In this document: in pieces, positions 7,818-15,548 of the stretch
How the letters are laid out: every line of letters starts with the position of its first letter
How positions within the stretch are numbered: position 1 is the first letter of the stretch
NCBI GenBank assembly: GCA_947258845.1
Contig: CAMYJZ010000011.1
Coordinates: 1-33,069, forward strand
Length of the DNA stretch: 33,069 nt
Reading direction: 5' to 3'
Origin: an uncultured Ectothiorhodospiraceae bacterium
Lineage (GTDB): Bacteria > Pseudomonadota > Gammaproteobacteria > UBA9214
Position numbers and translations under genes: made by a program
The notes under the pieces: model-generated
What the model was told of the DNA's origin: nothing
Database searches by the model: none
What the model saw: the letters and a program-made list of their open reading frames with translations, nothing else

Positions 7818-8216
7818 TCAGCCCTTTTTATAAATGGCATCAGGATCCTTCAATACCGGCTCTACTGACACCCAGTGGTCGACCTCGAGACGCTGGAAGA
7901 AACAGCTGCGTCGACCAGTATGACAGGCAATACCGCCGCGTTGTTCCACCTGCAACATGATGACGTCGTTGTCGCAGTCGAGCCGGATCTCCTTCACTAC
8001 CTGCTCATGCCCGGATTCCTCGCCCTTGTGCCACAATTTCTTCCTCGAGCGCGACCAGTATACCGCCCGGCCGTTGCGGGCCGTGAGCTCCAGTGCCTCG
8101 CGGTTCATCCAGGCAACCATCAGTATGGCACCGTCCTGCGCATCCTGGGCAATAGCCGGAACCAACCCGTCCGCAGTCCATTTTATTTCATCCAGCCAAT
8201 TTTCATTCATCGTCAT
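7818..8216 (-). CDS. hisI: Phosphoribosyl-AMP cyclohydrolase HisI
   Basis: Third step of histidine synthesis: opens the adenine ring of phosphoribosyl-AMP, in the cytoplasm. The zinc and active-site signature [12 protein letters not shown]...[10 protein letters not shown] is present, and the family opening [26 protein letters not shown] is clear near the N-terminus. 132 aa, typical of a stand-alone cyclohydrolase. Two ATGs compete (8216 and 8210) and neither has a strong ribosome-binding site. It is separated from hisF by 289 bases that contain a MITE-like element, so its expression may depend on read-through or on sequence brought by that element. Confidence 0.95.
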   Translation of the reverse strand: MTMNENWLDEIKWTADGLVPAIAQDAQDGAILMVAWMNREALELTARNGRAVYWSRSRKKLWHKGEESGHEQVVKEIRLDCDNDVIMLQVEQRGGIACHTGRRSCFFQRLEVDHWVSVEPVLKDPDAIYKKG

Positions 8217-8225
8217 GAAAATATA

Positions 8226-8494
8226 ATTACCGCAGAGTCGCAGTGGCCGCAGAGATAGTCAGATCCTGTTCAACCAGGAAATACCCAAAAGCAGGACGAC
8301 CTTAATAAAGACACTACCATAGTTTACCGGAACTGGTGATGGGTGCTCCTGAAAAAACAGTTGAAAACCTGCAAACTGATGCGGAATATCAGTAATGGCC
8401 ACCGGGCATCGCACCTCCATTCTTCCCCGGCGACCCGGTGTTTATATTATTGCTTACGGTGTTCTCTGCGCCCTCCGCGTCTCCGCGGTGAATC
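8226..8494. mobile_element. MITE-like element with ~30-bp inverted ends, between hisI and hisF
   Basis: The left end (8229-8255) reads ACCGCAGAGTCGCAG followed by TGGCCGCAGAGA. The reverse complement of the right end (8463-8490) reads ACCGCGGAGACGCGG followed by AGGGCGCAGAGA. Over 26 aligned bases, 21 match. The interior encodes nothing convincing and contains a CACCGGG/CCCGGTG hairpin (about 8400-8440). The ends belong to the same CGCAGAG/CGCAAAG family as the repeats at 13.1, 32.1 and 32.9 kb. No clear target-site duplication was identified. This could be a non-autonomous element, or two opposed units of a dispersed intergenic repeat. Confidence 0.55.
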
Positions 8495-8505
8495 GCCTTC
8501 GCACG

Positions 8506-9279
8506 CTATATCCTCACCTCGATGCCGTGTTCGGCCATGTGGCGCTTGGCATCGCCCACGGTGTATTCACCGAAATGGAAGATACTGGCGGCCAGCACGG
8601 CATCTGCCCTGCCCTCGATAACTCCTTCCACCAGGTGATCGAGATTGCCCACGCCGCCGGAGGCGATGACCGGCACATTGACTGCCTCACTGATAGCACG
8701 GGTCAGAGCAAGATCAAAGCCGTCGCGGGTGCCGTCGCGATCCATGCTGGTAAGGAGAATCTCGCCCGCCCCGTATTCCACCATGCGTTGCGCCCACTCG
8801 ATGGCATCGATCCCGGTCGGCTTGCGTCCGCCGTGGGTGAATATTTCCCAGCGCAAGGGTTCTCCCGGTGCGCTGACCTGCTTGGCATCTATGGCCACCA
8901 CGATGCACTGCGAACCGAAACGCTCGGCAGCCTCGCGCACGAACTCGGGGTTGAACACGGCCGCGGTATTGATGCCGACCTTGTCGGCGCCGGCATTAAG
9001 CATGCGCCGGATATCGGCGACCTCGCGGATACCGCCACCTACCGTCAGCGGAATAAACACCTCTCCGGCCACCTGTTCTACCACGTGTACCATGGTCTCG
9101 CGCTGGTCGGAACTGGCCGTGATATCGAGAAAGGTGATCTCGTCGGCGCCCTCCTCGTCATAGCGACGCGCAACCTCCACGGGATCGCCGGCATCTCGTA
9201 TGTCAACGAACTGAACGCCCTTGACGACACGACCGGCATCGACATCGAGACAGGGAATTATACGTTTGGCAAGGCCCAT
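8506..9279 (-). CDS. hisF: Imidazole glycerol phosphate synthase, cyclase subunit HisF
   Basis: Cyclase half of the HisFH complex: uses ammonia delivered by HisH to make imidazole glycerol phosphate and AICAR. The half-barrel signatures are clear: [19 protein letters not shown] at the N-terminus with the catalytic aspartate, VVAIDAK with the second aspartate, and [11 protein letters not shown] as phosphate-binding loop. The frame extends to 9426 inside hisA, but the first 49 residues are hisA antiframe; the ATG at 9279 gives 257 aa, the usual size. It follows hisA by 13 bases. Confidence 0.96.
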   Translation of the reverse strand: MGLAKRIIPCLDVDAGRVVKGVQFVDIRDAGDPVEVARRYDEEGADEITFLDITASSDQRETMVHVVEQVAGEVFIPLTVGGGIREVADIRRMLNAGADKVGINTAAVFNPEFVREAAERFGSQCIVVAIDAKQVSAPGEPLRWEIFTHGGRKPTGIDAIEWAQRMVEYGAGEILLTSMDRDGTRDGFDLALTRAISEAVNVPVIASGGVGNLDHLVEGVIEGRADAVLAASIFHFGEYTVGDAKRHMAEHGIEVRI

Positions 9280-9292
9280 GGCGATCAGCCCG

Positions 9293-10036
9293 TCACCCGC
9301 TCGTGCACAGCTCGTCGGCCAGCTGCTGGGCCTCGGCCAGGTCCAGGGTGCCCTCGTAAAGCGCACGCCCGGTAATGGCGCCCATGATGCCTTCATCGGC
9401 CACCGCGCACAGGGCGCGGATGTCATCGATGTTGGTGATCCCGCCCGAGGCGATCACGGGGATGTGGATGGCCTGGGCCAGTTCAACAGTGGATTCCACG
9501 TTCACGCCGCTCATCATGCCGTCACGGCCGATGTCGGTGAACACGATGGCCTCGACCCCGTCCTGCTCGAATCGCTGCGCCATGTCGATGGCCGAGTGAT
9601 GCGACAGCTTGGACCAGCCGTCGATCGCCACCTTGCCGTCCTTTGCATCCAGCCCGACGATAATGTGCCCGGGGAACTCCAGGCACAGGTCATTGATAAA
9701 ATGCGGCGCGCTGACCGCCTTGGTGCCGATGATGGTGTACTGTACTCCGGCATCGAGGTAGGCCTGTACGGTATCCTCGTCACGGATACCGCCGCCCACC
9801 TGGATGGGCAGTTCGGGAAAGGCCTCGGCGACCGCCTTGATGGCCGCGCCATTGACCGGCTTGCCGGCAAAGGCACCGTTCAGGTCCACCATGTGCAGAC
9901 GGCGCGCGCCCGCCTCGACCCAGCGCCGGGCAACTTCCACCGGATCATCACCGAACACGGTCTCGTCCTCCATTTTGCCCTGGCGCAGCCGGACACACTT
10001 GCCATCCTTGAGGTCAATCGCCGGTATCAGCAACAT
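9293..10036 (-). CDS. hisA: ProFAR isomerase HisA
   Basis: Fourth step of histidine synthesis: isomerises ProFAR to PRFAR, cytoplasmic. TIM-barrel signatures are [17 protein letters not shown] with the catalytic aspartate near residue 8, [14 protein letters not shown] with the second, and [11 protein letters not shown] near the C-terminus. Length 247 aa, standard. It starts 3 bases after the hisH stop and hisF begins 13 bases beyond its own stop, so hisH, hisA and hisF are tightly coupled. Confidence 0.96.
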   Translation of the reverse strand: MLLIPAIDLKDGKCVRLRQGKMEDETVFGDDPVEVARRWVEAGARRLHMVDLNGAFAGKPVNGAAIKAVAEAFPELPIQVGGGIRDEDTVQAYLDAGVQYTIIGTKAVSAPHFINDLCLEFPGHIIVGLDAKDGKVAIDGWSKLSHHSAIDMAQRFEQDGVEAIVFTDIGRDGMMSGVNVESTVELAQAIHIPVIASGGITNIDDIRALCAVADEGIMGAITGRALYEGTLDLAEAQQLADELCTSG

Positions 10037-10039
10037 AGT

Positions 10040-10687
10040 TCACGGTTCTCCATCCCAACCGACAAAATTGGATAACAGCGCCAGCCCTGCGTGCTGGCTT
10101 TTCTCGGGGTGAAACTGCACAGCAAAGACATTATCACGCTCGACAACGGATGCGAATTCAATTCCGTAGGGCGTGGTGGCGGCCACGTAGACCTCATCCC
10201 GTGGCGCCGCATAGTAGCTGTGCACGAAGTAGAAACGGCTGCCACTCTGAATACCACGCCACAGCGGATGCGGCTGTTGCTGATCCACCTGGTTCCAGCC
10301 CATGTGCGGAATCTTGAGGCGCGCGTCACTGCCCGCCTCCCTGAGGTCTGCGGGGAAATGCAGCACCTGGCCGGGAATTATCCCCAGGCAGTCAGTGCCC
10401 TGGTTTTCCTCGCTGTAATCCAGCAGCGCCTGCATACCCAGGCACACACCCAGCATCGGTTTTGACCGGGCCGTCTCCAGGATCACCTGGTCCAGACCGG
10501 AGCGCTGCAGTTCGGCCATGCAGTCGCGCATGGCGCCCACACCGGGAAAGACCACGCGGTCAGCCGCCCTGATCGCGGCATGATCACTGGTGACCAGTAC
10601 CCGGTCCCTGCCGGCGATGTGCTCAAAGGCCTTGGCGATGGAGTGCAGGTTCCCCATGCCGTAATCGACAATTGCGATGGAAGACAT
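10040..10687 (-). CDS. hisH: Imidazole glycerol phosphate synthase, glutaminase subunit HisH
   Basis: Class I glutamine amidotransferase that supplies ammonia to HisF. The catalytic triad is visible: the cysteine in GVCLGMQ (Cys82) and the histidine and glutamate in QFHPEKSQH (His194, Glu196). The N-terminal IAIVDYGMGNLHS and the FPGVGAM oxyanion region are canonical. 215 aa, typical. It lies between hisB (55-base gap) and hisA (3-base gap). Confidence 0.96.
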   Translation of the reverse strand: MSSIAIVDYGMGNLHSIAKAFEHIAGRDRVLVTSDHAAIRAADRVVFPGVGAMRDCMAELQRSGLDQVILETARSKPMLGVCLGMQALLDYSEENQGTDCLGIIPGQVLHFPADLREAGSDARLKIPHMGWNQVDQQQPHPLWRGIQSGSRFYFVHSYYAAPRDEVYVAATTPYGIEFASVVERDNVFAVQFHPEKSQHAGLALLSNFVGWDGEP

Positions 10688-10742
10688 AATCAGACAATCA
10701 GGCCGGGAACCGGGTAGTCGCTACCCGGAAGTCCCGGTTTGC

Positions 10743-11336
10743 TCACAAACTCCCTTTGGTTGAAGGCAGGATATCCCCGAGTGCAGGATCGATCTCCAGT
10801 GCCATGCGCATGGCACGCCCGAACGCCTTGAAGATGGTCTCCGCGATATGGTGCGAATTGTCGCCGCGCAGGCAGTCGATGTGCAGGGTCACCTGGGCAT
10901 GATTGGCAAAACCCTGGAAAAATTCATGCAGCAGATCGATATCGAATTCGCCCACGCGCGCGCGCGGGTAGGCCGCGTGGTATTCCAGGCCCGGCCGCCC
11001 GGAGAAATCGATGACCACCCGTGACAAGGCCTCGTCCAGCGGCACATAGGCGTGCCCGTAACGACGGATACCTCGCTTGTCGGACAGCGCCTGCGCCATG
11101 GCCTGGCCCAGGGTGATACCGATATCCTCGACTGTGTGGTGTGCATCGATGTGCAGGTCGCCTTGCGCCCGGACATCGAGATCGAACAGGCCATGACGTG
11201 CAACCTGGTCGAGCATGTGCTCCAGGAACGGCAGACCGGTTTCAAATGCGGACTTGCCCTGCCCGTCAAGGTTCAGAGTCACCTTGATCCGGGTCTCGAG
11301 GGTCTCACGACTTACTTCTGCCTCACGCTGCGCCAT
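10743..11336 (-). CDS. hisB: Imidazoleglycerol-phosphate dehydratase HisB
   Basis: Sixth step of histidine synthesis: removes water from imidazole glycerol phosphate; forms a manganese-dependent 24-mer in homologues. Metal-binding motifs are present: [27 protein letters not shown], and the C-terminal [17 protein letters not shown]. It is the monofunctional form, without the N-terminal phosphatase of enteric HisB. The frame runs to 11432, but the ATG at 11336 gives 197 aa, the family size, and removes an unlike leader. First gene of the his run; hisG, hisD and hisC are not in this window. The 149 bases before it contain no His-rich leader peptide that I could see. Confidence 0.95.
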   Translation of the reverse strand: MAQREAEVSRETLETRIKVTLNLDGQGKSAFETGLPFLEHMLDQVARHGLFDLDVRAQGDLHIDAHHTVEDIGITLGQAMAQALSDKRGIRRYGHAYVPLDEALSRVVIDFSGRPGLEYHAAYPRARVGEFDIDLLHEFFQGFANHAQVTLHIDCLRGDNSHHIAETIFKAFGRAMRMALEIDPALGDILPSTKGSL

Positions 11337-11485
11337 AGCTGCCTGCCACGTCCATAAATAGGGATAAAAAGTTACCCGATCTGTAATCGTATACAAAAAC
11401 GCCAGCGGAGAGAACCGCCAGCCGCACATCAACAGGGATTAATTTGCTGGCTATACAGGGAATTATGGCAGCGGCGCTGGCCATG

Positions 11486-11935
11486 TCAGCCTGCCGGGCT
11501 CACCTCCAGCCAGAAGGTCACCGGACCGTCATTGACCAGTGATACCTGCATGTCGGCACCAAAGCGGCCGCAGCCAAGCGGGCTATGCAGCTGCTCCGCC
11601 ATGGCGACCAGCTGCATGAACAGCCGCTCACCGCTCGCCGGATCGGCCGCAGGAGTAAAACTGGGACGCATGCCCTTCCCGGTATCAGCGGCAAGGGTAA
11701 ACTGCGGCACCAGCAGCAGGCCGCCACCAGTGTCCTGCACGCTCAGGTTCATCCTGTCATCCGCATCCGGAAACACCCGGTAGCCCAGCAGCCGTTCCAG
11801 CAGGCGGCGCGCCTCGCGCTCACCATCACCGCGCTGCACACCGACCAGCACCAGCAAACCCGGCCCGATGGCGGCAATGCGCTCTCCCGCCACCGACACG
11901 GCGGCCGATTGCACGCGCTGCAGCAGCCCGATCAC
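11486..11935 (-). CDS. dtd: D-aminoacyl-tRNA deacylase Dtd
   Basis: Cytoplasmic editing enzyme that frees D-amino acids (and glycine) wrongly attached to tRNA. The start [15 protein letters not shown] and the C-terminal [11 protein letters not shown] (the NxGPVT motif) are canonical, and the length of 149 aa is normal. The other hallmark, SQFTL, reads PQFTL here: the residue at 77, which is serine in E. coli Dtd, is proline. The threonine at 80 and the Gly-cisPro motif remain, so the fold and probably the activity are kept, but the change is in the active-site strand. The start overlaps the pip stop by four bases (ATGA), so the two are translationally coupled. Confidence 0.93.
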   Translation of the reverse strand: MIGLLQRVQSAAVSVAGERIAAIGPGLLVLVGVQRGDGEREARRLLERLLGYRVFPDADDRMNLSVQDTGGGLLLVPQFTLAADTGKGMRPSFTPAADPASGERLFMQLVAMAEQLHSPLGCGRFGADMQVSLVNDGPVTFWLEVSPAG

Positions 11936-12882
11936 CGGAAACGCAGGGCAAACTGGTTGGTCGCCGCCACCAGGGCATCCACGATACCCGTCTCGGCCGC
12001 CGAATGGCCGGCATCCGCAATAATCTGCAGCTGCGATTCCGGCCAGGCCCTGTGCAGGGCCCAGGCCTGCTCAACGGGGCACACCACATCATAGCGCCCG
12101 TGGGCAATGACACCCGGGATTCCCCGCAGGCGTTCCGCATGGTTCAGGATCTGGTCCGGCTCCAGAAAACTGTCATTCATGAAATAGTGGCACTCGATGC
12201 GCGCCAGGCTCAATGCCGTCCGCGGGTTGGCAAAATGGGCCACCACGGAGGCCCTGGGGAGCAGGGTCGAGGCCCGACCCTCCCACAGGGACCAGGCCTT
12301 GGCGGCCGCCATCCGCACCAGCTCATCATCACCGGTCAGGCGCTTGTAATAGGCCGGCACCAGGGCATCCCGCTCTTGCGGTGGAATCGTCTGGATATAG
12401 TCTCCCCAGTAATCGGGCAGCAGGAAGGAGGCGCCTTCCTGGTAGAACCAGTGAATGTCCCGCGGCCGGCACAGGAAGATACCGCGCAGGATCAGGCCCA
12501 GCACACGCCCGGGATGGGTCTCGGCATAGACCAGCCCCAGCGTGGAGCCCCAGGAACCACCGAACACGATCCAGCGCTCGACCCCGAGGGCCGTACGGAT
12601 GGTTTCCATGTCCGCAACCAGATTTTCGGTGGTATTACCCGCCAGTTCCGCGTGCGGGTGCGAGCGCCCGCAGCCACGCTGGTCAAACAGGATGATGCGA
12701 TAGATAGTCGGGTCGAAGAACCGCCGGTGCCAGGGCTCGCAACCGGCACCGGGGCCACCGTGGACAAACACTACCGGCAACCCGTCAGGGCGCCCGCATT
12801 CCTCCACGTACAGGCGGTGGCGTTCGCCAACCGCCAGGGTGTGAGTCCGGTAGGGCTCGATCGGCGTGAATAACTGGCGCAT
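11932..12882 (-). CDS. pip: Prolyl aminopeptidase (proline iminopeptidase)
   Basis: Alpha/beta hydrolase of family S33 that releases N-terminal proline from peptides in the cytoplasm. HGGPGAG (41-47) is the oxyanion-hole motif. The nucleophile is Ser110 in GGSWGSTL, the acid Asp265 in HGRYDVVCP, and the base His293 in [15 protein letters not shown] (66-74) is the usual signature of this family. At 316 aa it matches the single-domain type. It begins a minus-strand run with dtd (4-base overlap). Such pip-dtd pairs are common in gammaproteobacteria. Confidence 0.95.
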   Translation of the reverse strand: MRQLFTPIEPYRTHTLAVGERHRLYVEECGRPDGLPVVFVHGGPGAGCEPWHRRFFDPTIYRIILFDQRGCGRSHPHAELAGNTTENLVADMETIRTALGVERWIVFGGSWGSTLGLVYAETHPGRVLGLILRGIFLCRPRDIHWFYQEGASFLLPDYWGDYIQTIPPQERDALVPAYYKRLTGDDELVRMAAAKAWSLWEGRASTLLPRASVVAHFANPRTALSLARIECHYFMNDSFLEPDQILNHAERLRGIPGVIAHGRYDVVCPVEQAWALHRAWPESQLQIIADAGHSAAETGIVDALVAATNQFALRFR

Positions 12883-13131
12883 CCTGTGAGCTTACCTCAT
12901 TCTTGTACCGCGCGAATATTCACCGCACGACTGCATGGAGAAGGTGAGACCGGGAACCGGTCGAGAGGCTGGCCTGGGCCATGCAGGAGGTAGAGTAACG
13001 CATGGAGCAGTTACCGAAAGATCGCAAAGTCAAAAAAACTCCTGTTAACAGCTGGACACCCAGGTCAGGACAACTGAACGTCTGTTTATCATCTTTCCGA
13101 GACGGTTTTTTTTACAATAATTTTCTTATTT

Positions 13132-13213
13132 CTTTTCTTTGCGCTCTTTGCGCCTTTGCGCCTTTGCGGTGAATGATTTTTTGACTCGGCGTTCTCCGCG
13201 TCTCCGCGGTGGC
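13132..13213 (-). repeat. Paired CGCAAAG-type intergenic repeat (copy at 13 kb)
   Basis: Two diverged units lie in the same orientation. Read on the minus strand, one is GCCACCGCGGAGACGCGG then AGAAC (about 13190-13213). The next is ATTCACCGCAAAGGCGC followed by further AAAGGCGC/AAAGAGCGC periods and AAAGAAA (about 13132-13174). The internal period is about 8-9 bases. They are related to the ends of the element at 8.2-8.5 kb and to the copies at 32.1 and 32.9 kb. Confidence 0.7.
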
Positions 13214-13267
13214 TGGTTTTCAATACTATCCGTTGCAGATATCCGCCGGGAAAGAACCGGCCTGCCG

Positions 13268-13299
13268 AAAAAAAGAAGGGCGTGCCAGGCACGCCCTTC
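13268..13299 (-). terminator. Intrinsic terminator after the DsrE2-like gene
   Basis: On the minus strand, a 12-bp stem GAAGGGCGTGCC/GGCACGCCCTTC (arms 13288-13299 and 13275-13286; the innermost pairs open to form the loop) is followed at once by seven T residues (13268-13274 read as A on the plus strand). It lies 28 bases after the stop codon at 13327. Confidence 0.9.
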
Positions 13300-13326
13300 G
13301 GGTACTGCGATTGTCGCCTGCGCCAA

Positions 13327-13941
13327 TCAGATAAACAGGCAGACATCGGACTTCTGTGCCACCGGCAGGAAGGAGGTCGCGCCGACGTAGTCAGTGACTT
13401 CGGGGATGAAGTCACTGCTGTCGAAGCCGAATACATCGACCGTCATCTGGCAGGCAACCATCTTGACATCCGCCTCCAGGCACAATTCGCGCAACTCCTC
13501 GACGGAGGCCACACCCTTGTTCTTGAAGGTTTTCTTCATCAGACCTGTGGCCACCTTTTCAAAACCGGGGATACCGGCCATGATCAGGTTCGGCATGGGC
13601 CATTCATAATCCTGGAACCATTTCGGGCCAAACGGCATTTTCATCGGCATCGCAGGGTTGCCCAGCGGGCTGACATCGGCAGTCACTTCCTTCTTCAGCA
13701 GCAGCAGGCCGTAGAAGGTGAAGAAGATCTCTACATCCCAACCGAGCGCTGCGGCAGTGGATGCCAGGATGAATGGCGGATAGGCCCAGTCCAGGGTCCC
13801 CTTGGTGGCGATAATCGACATGGTCGGCGTTCTGGCCGCGTCGATTTGCTCTAGTTTCTTCGGTAAAAGCTCATCCAGCTTTTTGTCAAGCCACGCATCC
13901 AGCTGCGCACTGTCCTGCATACCTTCGGCAGTTGTAGACAT
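13327..13941 (-). CDS. DsrE2-like DsrE/DsrF/DrsH-family sulfur-carrier protein
   Basis: Member of the DsrE/F/H superfamily, whose proteins carry persulfide sulfur on a conserved cysteine. The candidate cysteine is Cys164 in MVACQMTVDVFGF, the position used in DsrE2 proteins. The N-terminus (about 1-36) is charged and helical (LDKKLDELLPKKLEQI). A hydrophobic core follows, around PPFILASTAAALGW and FFTFYGLLLL, and then a methionine- and proline-rich stretch (NPAMPMKMPFGPKWF). At 204 aa it fits DsrE2 rather than the shorter DsrE. It has its own strong upstream promoter, a GGAG ribosome-binding site, and a terminator right after the stop. The neighbouring rhodanese suggests sulfur transfer in oxidative sulfur metabolism. 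No tusA is nearby. Confidence 0.85.
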   Translation of the reverse strand: MSTTAEGMQDSAQLDAWLDKKLDELLPKKLEQIDAARTPTMSIIATKGTLDWAYPPFILASTAAALGWDVEIFFTFYGLLLLKKEVTADVSPLGNPAMPMKMPFGPKWFQDYEWPMPNLIMAGIPGFEKVATGLMKKTFKNKGVASVEELRELCLEADVKMVACQMTVDVFGFDSSDFIPEVTDYVGATSFLPVAQKSDVCLFI

Positions 13942-14130
13942 AGTTATTCTCCTCGTATGTGCTCCCCGGGCGATCAGTCACCGCGGAAGTTCTAAGCCCC
14001 TAAAGCCTAAATCAGGATTGCTTACCAGGCTGTCAATACCAGACCCGGACGTGGCGCCGGTTCATTAGTATTAAAGGTAGCGCAGCGTCTCATGAGCATA
14101 TAGCCCATTTCAAGTAAATATGAGCAGTTA
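13942..14130 (-). promoter_or_regulatory. Long untranslated leader of the DsrE2-like gene
   Basis: If transcription starts just after the -10 box ending at 14131, about 180 bases precede the start codon. No known riboswitch or short leader peptide was recognised. A second perfect -35 box TTGACA (complement at 14031-14036) lies within it but lacks a good -10 box at normal spacing. AGGAGAATAACT before the ATG is a good ribosome-binding site. Confidence 0.35.
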
Positions 14131-14159
14131 ATTATATTTTCCTATTATGGAGTGGTCAA
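14131..14159 (-). promoter_or_regulatory. Near-consensus sigma70 promoter for the DsrE2-like gene
   Basis: On the minus strand TTGACC (complement of 14154-14159), a 17-base spacer, then TATAAT (complement of 14131-14136): 11 of 12 consensus bases with ideal spacing. It lies just past the rhodanese stop codon and points at the DsrE2-like gene, so that gene can be expressed independently of the rhodanese. Confidence 0.75.
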
Positions 14160-14167
14160 TTTTTTAC

Positions 14168-14593
14168 CTAGCACTGCTCCCAGGGCAGCCCGTGGTAACG
14201 CCAGCCCCCGGCGGTACTGCGGTGGTGATGCTCGTCCAGCTCCCCCTCGAAGCCTTCATCGACATTATAGACCACATTAAAACCATTTTTAATCAATAGC
14301 TTGCCAGCCTCCAGTGAGCGCTTGCCGCTGCGACAAATCAGTACCACCGGGGCATCCCGGTCATGCTCCTCCAGGCCGATCCCCCCCAGCATGACCTGGC
14401 GCACCTCGGTCACAAAATGCGGGTTGACGGTCCATTCCGGGGCATCGATCCAGGCCACGTGCACGCTGCCCCGGGGATGACCAACAAACAGGTACTCCAT
14501 ACTCGAGCGTACATCGATGAGCACGGCCCGGGGTTCATGCTCGACCAGTTCCCAGGCCCGCACCGGACCGATCGATTGAACTTCGCTTGTCAT
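14168..14593 (-). CDS. Rhodanese-like sulfurtransferase
   Basis: Single-domain rhodanese: accepts sulfur as a cysteine persulfide and passes it to a thiophilic acceptor. The active-site loop CRSGKR begins at Cys87, and the domain entry motif LIDVRSSMEY is near residue 25. The C-terminus has a His-rich stretch (LDEHHHRS) and ends in GLPWEQC, adding a second cysteine. The frame opens at 14680, but the ATG at 14593 has AAGGGGGCAAT before it and gives 141 aa, the right size. No signal peptide, so cytoplasmic. It is divergent from the TtcA-like gene across 116 bases and precedes the DsrE2-like gene on the same strand, so it may feed sulfur to either. Confidence 0.9.
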   Translation of the reverse strand: MTSEVQSIGPVRAWELVEHEPRAVLIDVRSSMEYLFVGHPRGSVHVAWIDAPEWTVNPHFVTEVRQVMLGGIGLEEHDRDAPVVLICRSGKRSLEAGKLLIKNGFNVVYNVDEGFEGELDEHHHRSTAGGWRYHGLPWEQC

Positions 14594-14709
14594 ATTGCCC
14601 CCTTGTCCTCTTGATTCCCGCCAGCGCACCGCCGGGGGATGGTGCTCGCAGTATAAACCAGGGCCGTTTCGGCTTGGCATGATTTAGCAGACTTCGGTAC
14701 TGTGCCACC

Positions 14710-15441
14710 ATGAACTCGACACTACCCAAGTCCCTGCTGCGCCAGGTCGGGCGCGCCATTGCCGACTATGACATGATCCGCCATGGCGACCGCATTCTGC
14801 TGGGGCTCTCCGGTGGCAAGGATTCGCTTTCGCTACTGCATATACTCCTGCACCTGCAGCGCTATTCACCGGTCCACTATGAGCTTGGCGTGATTACGGT
14901 CGACCCCATGGTGGAAGGCTTCGACCTGTCACCACTGGGCCCCTACCTCGCCAGTCTGTCGATACCGTATTACTATGAAGCGCAGCCCATTATGGAACGT
15001 GCTCAGGAGCACATGCAGAAGGACTCCTACTGCAGCTGGTGTGCGCGCATGAAACGCGGGGTCATGTACAGCGTTGCGCGCCGCGAGCACTATTCGGTCC
15101 TGGCCCTGGCACAGCACCTGGATGATCTCGCCGAGAGTTTTCTGATGTCGGCCTTTCATGCCGGCCAGCTCCGGACCATGAAGGCACACTACCGTATCGA
15201 TGCGGGTGACCTGCGGGTGATCCGACCGCTGGTCTATGTACGTGAGCGCCAGACGCGCGACTTCGCCCGCCAGGCAGGGCTGCCGGTTATCGGGGACAAT
15301 TGCCCTGCCTGCTTCCGCATGCCGACCCGGCGTGCGCACATGAAACAGCTGCTCGCGCGCGAGGAGATCGATAATAAATATCTGTTCAAGTGTCTTTTAT
15401 CGACTATATCCCCACTGATGGCTAAAAATATACCGGATTAA
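14710..15441 (+). CDS. TtcA-like PP-loop ATPase (tRNA thiolation family)
   Basis: Adenine-nucleotide alpha-hydrolase of the TtcA/COG0037 group. TtcA itself adenylates C32 of tRNA and inserts sulfur to make 2-thiocytidine using an iron-sulfur cluster. The PP-loop SGGKDS is at 34-39. CSWC (Cys108, Cys111) matches the TtcA CxxC, and a second CPAC pair (Cys198, Cys201) replaces the C-terminal cysteine region. QHLDDLAES corresponds to the HRDD-type motif. At 243 aa it is clearly shorter than E. coli TtcA, and the second pair is unlike the usual PCNLCG, so it may be a paralogue with another target. The ATG has no strong ribosome-binding site. An 8-bp inverted repeat TACCACTT/AAGTGGTA (15452-15484) follows the stop without a T-tract. 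Confidence 0.82.
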   Translation: MNSTLPKSLLRQVGRAIADYDMIRHGDRILLGLSGGKDSLSLLHILLHLQRYSPVHYELGVITVDPMVEGFDLSPLGPYLASLSIPYYYEAQPIMERAQEHMQKDSYCSWCARMKRGVMYSVARREHYSVLALAQHLDDLAESFLMSAFHAGQLRTMKAHYRIDAGDLRVIRPLVYVRERQTRDFARQAGLPVIGDNCPACFRMPTRRAHMKQLLAREEIDNKYLFKCLLSTISPLMAKNIPD

Positions 15442-15548
15442 ATCTTATTTATACCACTTCTTATTAATATAATGGAAAGTGGTAATATTTAACAAATATT
15501 CGAGATTATATTTAACAATGTGTATTTTTATATTCAATAAATCGTGAA

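Larger units (their letters stand above)
12883..13326. other. Intergenic region with repeats and a terminator
   Basis: The part next to pip (12883-13090) shows no gene and no clear promoter. A short frame from the ATG near 13002 runs into the repeat units and is not credible. Bases 13132-13213 hold two CGCAAAG/CGCGGAG repeat units, and 13268-13299 a strong intrinsic terminator for the DsrE2-like gene. Confidence 0.6.

Noticed and set aside
8395-9375. Long plus-strand frame (326 codons) opposite hisF
   Set aside because: Antisense shadow in GC-rich DNA; hisF is clear on the other strand.
12004-12873. Long plus-strand frame opposite pip
   Set aside because: Antisense shadow; low-complexity Pro/Arg/Gln-rich product with no domain.
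13082-13114. Plus-strand terminator CGTCT...AGACG followed by eight T residues
   Set aside because: The stem is only five base pairs with a loop of about 17 bases, and no plus-strand gene ends before it.
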